From Apoda limacodes (lineage: Eukaryota > Arthropoda > Insecta > Lepidoptera > Limacodidae), in contig OX291545.1 of the NCBI GenBank assembly GCA_946406115.1, positions 5,642,001-5,706,000 on the forward strand: a stretch of DNA of 64,000 nucleotides, in the 5' to 3' direction. Numbering within the stretch: the stretch's first letter is position 1; every line of letters starts with the position of its first letter. Below, piece after piece: positions 11,704 through 23,000 of the stretch. The translations under genes were made by a program, and so were the position numbers. The notes below the pieces were generated by a model that was given only the letters and a program-made list of their open reading frames with translations, was not told where the DNA came from and made no database searches.

Positions 11704-13500
11704 GTAAGGTATGGATATTTAACCCTATTGTATTCATTCTACACTCTTTTATTCTAAATCAGCGGCTGAATACTTCGAAATACGATAACAAAACCTATTT
11801 GTCATGAAAACAAGCTTTGCTTTATCTTTATCTTAGAAATATTTTCAGTAATTGTTAAGAATAAGTAAAATGGTTACTGTCGACAGCTTGCAAGCAAACC
11901 TCAAACAATAAGCGTAACGGTCAGATATTTCATGTTATTGGGTCCCTTTGTGCTTAACGTTTTGACGTATATATATTTTTACAATACCTTTTGCCGCCGT
12001 CAGTAAAATGCTTTTATTTCGTCTCAACCAACAATACTTACAAAATTTGTAAAATGCCACATCTTTGTTTAACATTTAAATTCTTTAGAACAAAGATTCA
12101 TATTTATTAGTAGGTACGTATTTCAAAGTATCTTTCCATCATACCAGTATGTTAATGGTATATGTAATGCCAATGGCTTTAATACCAGGCGTTGGGAACA
12201 AACCCACATCATGTAGATGGTATACATACTTGTATGAAAGCTTAGACTATTATTTTTAATATAATTTTACTCAAAAATTAAATATTCATTAGGTAAGTAT
12301 ATACTTTTTCATTATTGCATTAGATTTCGATTTCGCTATAACGTTTCACTTACTATACTTTCATAACCGTATAACAAACATGTTTAAAGCCTTAAACACT
12401 TATACATTACCTACTAAATAGATTTGCACAAATGCAATTAGATATTTATAGGTGCTTTCTATACCTATTCATCGTATTTCTTGGTTTTTAATCATCCCAA
12501 GAAGAAAGTAAATACATACAAATTACATGTTTTATCGATTTTAATGTATAAGTTAGTTGCCAGCTTAAGCAACATAGTTCCATTTAATAATACGCTAGGC
12601 ATTTTTCATATGTTTTTATGCAATGTGAATTAAACTTAACGTTAAAATGATTCAATTTATACATTTTTATCTTGTAGTTACAAATAGGTAATCTAAAAAT
12701 TCTCGTATTTGCATTTTCCGCGCCTCCCACAACATTATCATATGCTGATTTTTTATAGACTTATTATCATCATAAATTAATTTCCTAATACAAAACTATC
12801 TATTATTCTATTTTGTTATAATATTTCGACAATTGGTGGCTATTATTGTTATGAATATTTCTTGCTGCATTGCAGATTGCAACAGAATCGAAGCTCATTT
12901 CTAGTGAAACATAAAGATACTTGCATTGTCTTTCTTACATCATCCTCAAAATAGGTACCTGTGCAGCAAGCTTCCCTGCTCTAGCCTAGTGATTAGGATT
13001 CAGCAAAGGGTTTACACATCTGTTGAGCATGAACAAACAAGCGCGGAACGTTAACATTCTTATGGGTGCCTAAGTTTTGTGATTTTGCTGTTGTTGTACG
13101 CATCGCGAGCCAAATGACACCCTTACGCTTGGCAACATTAAGAAGTTAAATGATATTTTCAAAATAACGTAAGACGTCAGTAACCATCTGTTTCTTTACT
13201 CGTCAGCAGCATTTATGATAATATAGGTATATAATACAACTGCATTAGCGAAATTTCCGCGCTTTGACAACATTTGCGAGAAACAAATAGGTAGTTTGGC
13301 GGAATCAGAAAGAATACTATCTATTGCAATGAATTTTGGAATGCTTGTCACGCATCACATAAGAGCAGCTAAACCAATTCGAGTAAAAACTCCGTGACGC
13401 AGAGGTCGCACCATGCAGTGCTATTATCTATACTGTGGTCGCTAGCACGCAAGTAAAAACCTATCTACAAAGTAATGAAACACTCTCACCGGGTTCTGGT
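11704..13500. other. Long AT-rich stretch without a recognised gene
   Basis: No open frame with known similarity, no transposon ends and no RNA gene were found on either strand. It could be unique intronic sequence or the decayed body of the 10.8 kb insertion. Confidence 0.4.
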
Positions 13501-13792
13501 CACCGCTGCTGTTTCTTGCTTTTATAACACACAATCGCGATCGCGCCCTACATCTACACCCCCGCGCGCGCACACACAAAAAGTGGTTCACTATAACACT
13601 TTTATCCTATAACTCTTTAAGTTAAAAAATTTAAAATACCACGCATTAAATATTAAATTGCGATATTGGTAAGGTCCACCGCGTACGCCGTTACTAGCGC
13701 CGTAAAAAGTAACGATTAACAAAAGAAATTGTGCCCGTCTCAGTTGTGGACCCGGGACTCGTCCGTACCCCAGTAGAGTCGGCCACGGTCCC
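13501..13792 (-). other. GC-rich end of the 10.8 kb insertion
   Basis: This block has a CGCGCGCGCACACAC run (about 13563-13577) and a GC-rich terminus reaching the right 24-bp duplication. For a minus-oriented retroelement this would be the 5' end and leader. No promoter motif is clear enough to claim. Confidence 0.3.
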
Positions 13793-14101
13793 GCCTCTGT
13801 TCTCTTTCGAATAATCGTTTAAAAATTATCTACTCGCGCTTCTGTAAACATTGTCGACGCGCTACAGAAGCGAGCCATCCCCAACAGTAATCTAAAAGCG
13901 TTGTTGTTTGCGCTGTATGTCTTTTGCGTATACTTTACCCAGAGGCTGCACGTATAAAAACTTTGGCAATATGCTCTAAACAATGTGGTTTTGACTTGCA
14001 TATTGCATCTGGCGACCATGTTTGCTCTGACTGACAGCGCCCTGCGTTCCCTCTGTATGTCTAAATCATTTCGGTTTCTTTAAGCATTTCGGTAACCCAG
14101 T
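13793..14101 (-). pseudogene. LINE family L-F RT C-terminus, upstream part
   Basis: The minus strand reads DLDIQRERRALSVRANM, then KTTLFRAYCQSFYTCSLW and RLLLGMARFCSASTMF, then EARVDNF. This is the post-RT domain of a LINE family common in animals. A TAA follows VDNF, but the same frame continues into IIRKRTEA, where the 24-bp direct repeat begins; the protein then resumes at 2979. One nonsense codon plus the split make it a pseudogene. Confidence 0.8.
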
Positions 14102-14734
14102 GGCCCAGGTATTTAACTTAAAATACTCTTTAAGTGTTACCGTTTAGCCTTACAGATGGGACATTACTATAGCTCTTCGTGCCAGCTTTGAAAATTATAC
14201 ATTAACTTTTGTTCACATTGTCCCTCAGCTTGTGAGTCATCGCGCATTTTTCGCAAATGTCAATAAGTTTTCTAAGAGCACTGACATAACAGGAATATAA
14301 CAGGAACAGCATAACTTATATAATTGACAAACTCTGTTAATCGAACATCCAATTCCGGCATTGCTGAGCTCACCCAACTGTGTCAATGTACGTACAGGCT
14401 ACAAAGCTTAGGCGACGTTAGGACACTGCCTCACACCGCACTCCTCAACTCAATAAAGCTAAAGAGTTTTTCGTTTTCGTTTGAACGCGCTAATCTCCGG
14501 AACTAGTCAAATGTTATTTAGAAGATGAAGCAGACACGATTTCAAGCGAAAAACTAAAAAAGACGTAAATATACGCCTTCAAAGTTTTAGAACCACCTAA
14601 ATAGAAAATGACCCAATAAAATCAGTAGTGACATACTACAATTGGATCCGCTGACAATATAGTATAGATATAGATAAAGAAATCTTCGATAAAATTGAAG
14701 GGTTCCGCGTTAACAGAAATATGGGTTGTAATGT
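14102..14734. other. Stretch with a SINE-like fragment
   Basis: At about 14447-14520, AATAAAGCTAAAGAGTTT and TTTGAACGCGCTAATCTC match the dispersed repeat at 17755-18020. The rest shows nothing recognisable. Confidence 0.5.
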
Positions 14735-14878
14735 AAAAAGCATGTGTGTTGTGGTGACAAGAAGAAACAAGAAAAAGCATGTGTGTTGTGGTGACAAGAA
14801 GAAACAAGAAAAAGCATGTGTGTTGTGGTGAGAAGAAGAAACAAGAAGAAACAAGAAGAAACAAGAAGAAACAAGAAA
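14735..14878. repeat. 37-bp minisatellite merging into a 10-bp array
   Basis: Three 37-bp units (14735, 14772, 14809) containing GCATGTGTGTTGTGGTGA are followed by three to four AAGAAACAAG units. The 10-bp word is the end of the 37-bp unit, so the second array arose by re-amplifying the tail of the first. It lies about 180 bp beyond the 3' end of arrestin exon 2, inside the next intron. Confidence 0.9.
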
Positions 14879-15057
14879 ATCAACTGCCTGAACCTGAGTC
14901 TGAGATATTCACTTAAGACAAAACAAACATCCTAGTAAGGCTTATTTCAATTGTTTCCTTAAATATATTTCAAATTTTTTATCGCCAAAAAACCTAAAAG
15001 TGGAGGAAAGAAGTTAACAGATTTTCAACAAATAAGATTGAACATAGCGGTAGGTAC

Positions 15058-18000
15058 CTGCATGCGTGTGAGGTCGTAGTTCTGCTTCTCCGGGGATGGG
15101 TAGACCTGCTCGGAGGCGAGAAAGAGCTCCTTGTAGAAGCTGAGCCCCATCACCTCGTCATCCTCTCGCCCGTACCGGAAGGTGCACACCACCTGCGCGA
15201 ACACGCGCCGCCCAAGAGCGTACTCCGGGTCCACCACCACCACGCCATCTAAAAATCACAGAAAAGGGCCAAGTTCGATTCGGATTCACGCACCAAGGGA
15301 TCCGTACCTACCGCTACTTACGTAATTTACAAACACAAACAAAACGGTTACCCATCCAATTTCTGACCAAGCCCTACATGGCTTAACATTATAACAATAT
15401 CGTTTCCAACAAACAAATGTGTCACTGTTCCGCTTAGTAATAGCTAGATGGCGCTGTAACGGTGATTTAAGATGGTATATGGCTCGGGCCCGTCTGACAC
15501 TTGGCCGGTTTTTATTATTTATTTTTATACTTTAGAGCTCACACACACTATGATCACTGCACATACAATGTGCTCTTTTTACGATAGAGCAACTAGATTA
15601 TTAAGTTTGTCCCTGTACCGCAAAGCACCGCCCCCGAATTTGACAATAAATATTGTTATTAATTCAGTAAGTATTGGTATTCAGAATGTTATAAATTTAG
15701 TTTTTCTACATTGTTATATGGTTCGTTAATTTATATTTAATAACTGTTTGAACAAGTACTAACTTCATCTAAGTAATGGAATTTGTACGAAATTTTTACA
15801 TTCCCGACTACATATTTAATTAAGTCTACTAATATGTATTAATTAAGTTATAAAGCCTGGGCTCTAACAAAAAATCTTAATATTTCGCAAACGCATTGCT
15901 GAATCGAAAAATAGTATTTGAACACCAACAATATTTTTGAACGAGCTATCCAAGGACATGAGGTACCCTTACTATGGGGTAGACAAGAAACAAAAATTTC
16001 ATCCCTACTCTACGTGTAGGAGAGGTACTCTAAAAAAAAATTTTTAATTATATTTTACCACTTTGTCGGCCTAATTAATATGTTTATTCATGCCAAATTA
16101 TAAGCCGCGGACAGACATACGGACGGACATGGCCAAAATATGCGACAAAAATGGGCGTATCCCGGCCGTATTTTTTTATTGCGTTGACTTAGAAGCTTAT
16201 TTTTTTTACATTTTTACAGCTTTAAGAGACCTTAGTATTTGATATTTTCAACGTGATACCTTCACGCGTTGCTGAGAAAAACTGCTGTCTAGACAGACAC
16301 ACAGGCAGTCCGTTCCGTACCCAAAGGGTGCCAAATGAGCCAATTTCTAAGCCTACGTTGTCTGTCTGTCTGACCGTCTGAATTTTACACAAGATATGTG
16401 TTATAATGGGGGATTATCTAACAAATAATAAAAAATTAAAAAAGTGAAAATTTAAGGTTTAAGGTCCCCATATAAAAAACACATTTTCGTTGTTTTTGCT
16501 CTATTGTAAAAACAAAAAGACATACAAACTTGCACTGAAAAATAGTGTAGACTTAATAAAAATTCGGACAAGTGCGAGTCGGACTCGCGCGCGAAGGGTT
16601 CAGTACCATTATCTACAAAAACGAGTAAAAAAATCAAGTATATTGTATGGGAGCCCCCTTAAATATTTTTTTTTTCTGTTTTTTAAGATTTTTTGTCATA
16701 GCGGCAACAAAAATACATCTTCTGTGAAAAATTCAACTGTCTAACTATAACGGTTCATGAGATACAGCCTGGTGACAGACGGACGGACGGACAGCGAAGC
16801 CTTAGTAATAGGGTTCCTAATTAACTTTCAGGTACGGAACCCTAAAAACTGGCAATTACTATTTTAAATTACCGGTACAGCGCCATCTAGCTCATCATTA
16901 AGATAACCAGTAACACATTTGTTTGTTGGAAACGATTACTTGGATGGGTGACGGTTAGCGGCACACTTTTTTTTTGTCCGTGTTTGTATATTACGTAAAT
17001 GGCTAGCACTTAGCCGGTTTTTCTCTTTCTCTTTATGGAACCCTAAAAATGCTTTAATTAAACAGATGTATGAAAAAAAGCAGAAAATAATAAAACACCG
17101 TGGAAGAATCCTTAAGTACTCACTTTTAAAAAACGCGAGAATGGAAATAATTAGTTAATTAAAAGTAGTTTTTGTAAAATTTAAGCAAAATAGGCTTATA
17201 AGAGTTACATGAGAGTTAGACAAAGCGTTTACAAACTGATATATAGATATGGATATGGATATGGATATGGATATGGATATGGATATGGATATGGATATGG
17301 ATATGGATATGGATATGGATATGGATATGGATATGGATATGGATATGGATATGGATATGGATATGGATATGGATATGGATATGGATATGGATATGGATAT
17401 GGATATGGATATGGATATGGATATGGATATGGATATGGATATGGATATGGATATGGATATGGATATGGATATGGATATGGATATGGATATGGATATGGAT
17501 ATGGATATGGATATGGTTATGGATATGGATATGGATATGGATATGGATATGGATATGGATATGGATATGGATATGGATATGGATAGGGATATGGATATGG
17601 ATATGGATATGGATATGGATATGGATATAGATATAGATATAGATATAGATATAGATATGGTTTGCATGAATTTTGGCCGTATTTTTATAGCATTGACTTT
17701 TAACAGCTTCCAGGGAAAATATATATAATGAGGAAAGATTAGATTCATCAATACTAATATATAAAGCTGAAGAGTTTATTTGTTTGAACGCATTAATCTT
17801 AGAAACTATTAGTCCGATTTGAAAAATTCTTTCAGTTTTAGATAGCCCATTTATCGAGGAAGGCTATAGGCTATATATCATTACGCTACGACCAATAGGA
17901 GCGGAGCACCAATGAAAAATGTTTCGAAATCGGGAGTTTTATTTCCTTTTGAGAGCTTCCACAAAATCATGTATGACAGAATTGTTCCTCTTTAAAAGTT

Positions 18001-19945
18001 CTTTAAAAAAATTCGCGAAAACATACGTATATCTTTCAAGTTTGGCTCCTTTTTTATGCTAACCAAATTTGTTCAAATATAATGCATAATTTGCGAAGGT
18101 GTTTCTATAATGTGTTATTAATCCTAATCTAAATAAATCGGGAAAAAGGCAAATATAAACAAAGACATGAAACATCCCAATATCTTACCGCTTAGCAGCC
18201 ATTTGAACAAGTTAATTATTGACCACGCCCACAAACTAACAAATCATATTGGGCCTTGACTAACCTCTGCATTTATTAGACAAAAGTATTGGATTATTGG
18301 TGAAAAACAAGCTACAAAAAAGCAACTCTGATTATGCGTAAATTGTCACCGTCGTAACCCAAACAAACAAATTCCATTTATAGGAGATTTATCAGAAGCA
18401 AGATGTAATCCATCTCGACCATTTGACCACACCGGAGTGGATTACACTGGTTACGTCGATATAAAAGAAAATAATTCGTGGAACAAGAATTACTAAAGGC
18501 TACATAATTATTTTCTTGTGTATGGCTACAAAGGCCGTACTACTAGGCTACTTAAAGCTTGTATTAGATCTTTCATCTTTAGCATTTTGGCAGTTCTGCG
18601 GAGGATGGGCTCCAGGAGAGGAATACCTCAGCACATTAACAGTGACAATGGAACCTGTTTGCTGCCTTAGACAGATTCATTTAAGAAGGATTTCAAATAT
18701 GGCAAGAAATCGTAAATCTGGAGTTTATGATGGAACTCATGGAAATGAAATTTCAATGCACCTTCATGGCCTTCAGCTGGAGGGCTTCGAGAGAGAGCGG
18801 TAAGAAGTCTTAAACATCACTTAAGACGTGTAATAGGCGAACAGAAATTAACCTTAGAGGAATACTACACGTTACTTACAAGCTTGTCATAACTCTAGAC
18901 CTTTATGTCTATTGATAAAAGTCGTGGAAGACGTGGATTTTCTAACACCAGCACACTTTTTGACAGGTAGAGCAGAATTATCTGTAATAGAAACACCCCT
19001 CGATGCCAGAACAAGATGGCAACTGATTGACAAGACATTCAAAGACATCTGGAAAAGGTTCCAGACTGAATATTTAAGCCAATTAAACGCACGAAGTAAA
19101 TGGTTGACAACAAAAGCAAACATCGAAATTGGAGACATGGTTACTATTCAGGACGACAACTTACCCCGGGGCAAGTAGGTCATGGGAAGAATAACCGATC
19201 GTCATTCCGGAATAGGCGGTCACGTCAGAGTAGTTACTCTAAAATAAAAACTGGATACTTGAAACGTCCAGTTACCAAGTTATCACTCCTACCATTAGCA
19301 CTAGTACTAGTAAAACAGACAGCAGCAAAAACTTGAAACAAGATGTACCTCAAAACCAGAGCAGTAAAAGTAAAAAATTAAATACCAAAAGTCCAAAACC
19401 CAGTTTTCTCGCTTTAGCGATTTCCTGGATATTTTTCTTATCCATTTTATTCCCGACTTTCGCCTCGTATAATATTTCATCATTACCCTTATATTTCGAT
19501 TATTTTGCAAAGATGAAAATCATTCGAGATGACTGGAAGTTTATCGTGTATTGCATGCAACCATATTGGGAAAGCACAGAGACTTTCAGCAAATACTTAG
19601 AACATATGGGAAACATACGTAATAATATAGAAGGTCAATCACACTCTAATGCACTGTTATTACAATACTACATAGCTACAATGAACTGGAATACTATAAC
19701 CGTATCATTTTAGTCGGTCAGCAGAATATGCGCACGCGGATATTTCGCACATAGGATCATCGGCGTATTAGACAACGAGTTCGCAGAACAATACAAAAAG
19801 GACATTTTCCTTGTGCGAGAAAACCAAAAACATTTAGCGCTTTTATTTCAGAACCAGACCTCTAATGTCGAAGCTGAATATAATTTTATTAAAAGTACCG
19901 AATTATCTGTAAATCAGCAGCAAAAAATAATAAATGAGCATTAAA

Positions 19946-20010
<65 letters not shown>

Positions 20011-23000
20011 AACTCACTAAAACCAAAGATTGAGCAAACATATACAATTAATGATTTTACTATAACTTCTGTCATTGCTAATAAAATGCTATATAAAAAC
20101 CTACAAAGTATACAGGACACTTTAATTGCAAATGTTTACTATGGAAAGTTCAACTTTTACTTGATAAACCCAGAACAATTACTGGATGAATTGAATATTA
20201 TGTCTGATCAGTTCACAAAAGATTTATCGTTACCAATAGACAACGTACAAACTAAGATAGATTAAGGAAGATTAAAGGTTTATGTCTCAAAGTAAAATTA
20301 ACAGACAATTATTTTATTTTTGAAATCAAAATCCAACTCGTAAGTGGAGATGTGTATGAAAAATACAAAATCTATTTATTTATTTTCAAACAGACATTAT
20401 TATATAGATCATTGATGTATAGCCGTACAACCTATCACAACAAACATTGCAATAAAGTTAAAAAATTACACATTTCTTTCTTTAAGTAAGGCTGACCTCC
20501 AGAAATGTATACAATACGATACTCCAGCATACATGTGTCACTTGAAGACACCCATATCCCATCGGAAATCTGACAAAACTTTTTGCATTAAGTCAATACA
20601 AAACATAATTGTAATACCGAAATACATAATTGTAAATATATATGGTCCGAACTTCGTATTTTTTCTATTGTTACGGTGAATGCATTATAAGAATATAATG
20701 CAATGATCAAGTTACATTACAACAACTGAGCAAGGCCGTTGTCATTGTCCTGAGTGAAAACTGCATAGTAAGGAGTGAAGAGTTCACTGTTTATACCGAT
20801 AAGTAAATTACCAACATATTGAATACTGGCCCGCATATCCTACAATCAAAAAACCATTTGATCAACATATCAGTACCCAATATCAACACCAAAAATTACT
20901 CCTCTGAAATTGCTGAAGAAACATAAAAATAAAAAAATCAGATTGATGAACTCAAAAAACAACCTACCATGTCAGAGAACATATCGTACCATGATATACA
21001 TCATTATACTATTACTTATGTACTGCTGGGTGGTACCTATAGGTAGGCAACGCGGGTGCTATTTATTTCTGGCGGCGGCGATGCAGCATAAAGGGCAAGC
21101 GCGGTGCGAGAGACAGCGACCGGTCGCCAACGGCGGCGTTTGCGGACATAACTCCGGTGTCTGCTAGGCGACCGGCGCGCGGAGCTGGGCCTCTTCATAG
21201 TTAGGGAAAACTGATGTCCGGACAAGGGAAAGTGTGAACGACAGTGTTAGTGATAATGTGTGTGTGACTGAGACAAAAATAAGACTACGTCACTCAGATT
21301 TCGAGTTTGGGACGTAAAGTCAATCATTTACATTAAAATTTATTTATCATAAATGATGCTTGACTTTATTTCTAAGACAATCGCTTGTAAATAGAAACAT
21401 ACATATATTAGACTTTTTTGTTTTTGTTTAGGATTATAATGTGTAATTTTTATAGGTTTTGGATAGATTTTATGGATTTTTATATATTAGACAAGTTTAT
21501 ATTCTTTTTTCTGTTGAGCAATATGTACGGGCTAGTCGTACATTGCTAGGGTTAGCATTTAGGCCAGTGTGACATTATTAATAAGCCGATGAAATCATAT
21601 TTTACAAACAGTTCGCTCGCGTTATTCAGTATATTTTTTTAGTAATCGTTTAAACTAGCAATTTATCTACTTAGCAATACAATTAATTTTTTAGTTCACG
21701 ATTTATTTTACATTATTTTAAGTTAATTTGTTTTACTTGTTTTCTCAGTGTTTCTTATTAAATTGTTTTACAACTATCATTTAGCATTTATTACAGGTGT
21801 TTGCAACGAACCCAAGACCATTTACCATCTGAAAACAGAAACATATTTGTTTGTTGGAAACTATATTTAAAGTTAGACAACGTTGTACTTAGTCAGTTAT
21901 TGAATGTTTTTATTTGTAAATTACGTAAATGGTGGTCGGTACGGAATAGTCTAGTCAACAAGTGCTTTTTTGTTCAACTTTTTTCATAAGTCTCGGAAGA
22001 ATATGAATGAGGTGTCATTCGATTCGGAATCGCGTCTAAATGATTTTTAAGTATTGCATAGCTAAAGAAAAAATCGCGATATTTTTTTCCCCGCAGATTA
22101 TTGTCCATTTATCTACCTAGTAAGTAAGTAAGTAAGTAAGTAAGCGCCTGATTTTTATTAATATGTTTAAATAAATTTTAAATGCCCGAGGTAGGTTGGG
22201 CTTACGCAAGCCAGAGAACCCGTTTTCAGCCGTATATTCACCTCCCTGGGAAAATTATAAATATTAGTCCTACAATACCGGAAGTAAAGAATTTATTAGG
22301 GATTTTTGTCTTCTTTTAGAATCTTTTTTTAGATTTCAAAAATCTTCATTAGTTTTTTGAGATTTTTATAAAAAACCAAAGTATTATATAGTATATTCAG
22401 TAAATTGTTAATAACTGCAATTTTTTCGAGTGTAACTTAATTTTTTTTTCATAAAAATTATCTAGGTACGATTCTGAATCGAATGACACCTCATTCATAT
22501 TCTTCCGAGACTTATGAAAAAAGTTAAACAAAAAGCACTTGTTGACTAGATTTATTAGAACCCTCCAGTTTTAGTTATAGTTACTGACACCTTTGTTGTT
22601 AGGTCATTATTGCTTCTCAGTGAATAAAAATTTGTAAAGATTATTTTAGAGATGATGCTTTAATTAATATAGAGTGTACCTGGGTGCAGGTTTCCAGTAT
22701 TGTTATTGTGAAGATAGGTGTTGTTGAAACTATTTTGTGACAGCAACTGCTGCACGTCGGTGGCGTAGCTTGTGCTTGTGGTGCTTGTGAGCTCAGCTTA
22801 GAGTACGAGTAAGGGCATCAGTGGTATAGCGCATTTAGTTCCGATCATAATACTTATACTAATAATATAAATGTGAATGTTTGTTATTTAATCACTGGAG
22901 GGATCGGAATGAAACTTGGCAGACATATAGGTTAGGTCCTGGAATAGGATATAGGCTAGGCTTTTTATCCCGAAAAACTCAAAAGTTTCCGTGAGAATTC

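Larger units (their letters stand above)
2980..13792 (-). mobile_element. 10.8 kb inserted segment flanked by 24-bp target duplication
   Basis: The exact 24-bp sequence GCCTCTGTTC...AATAATC occurs at 2956-2979 and again at 13793-13816. It lies inside a LINE coding sequence that becomes continuous and in frame if 2980-13792 and one repeat are removed. The inserted DNA begins with (GTTCC)n at 2981-3004, which on the minus strand is a (GGAAC)n 3' tail next to the duplication. The other end (13501-13792) is GC-rich. A long duplication plus a simple-repeat tail suggests target-primed insertion of a minus-oriented retroelement. Later insertions (LINE copy A, repeat units) lie inside. The original element is not identified. 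Confidence 0.55.

Noticed and set aside
14636..14864. Phe/Leu-rich membrane peptides on the minus strand
   Set aside because: They arise from the 37-bp minisatellite read in two frames.
1..15057. Remaining arrestin exons (about 280 residues)
   Set aside because: I looked for the expected motifs on the minus strand and found none. A short exon could have been missed, so absence is not proven.
17155..17751. Long open frames encoding (SI)n, (GY)n and (MD)n proteins
   Set aside because: They are translations of the (GATATG)n array, which lacks stop codons in every frame.
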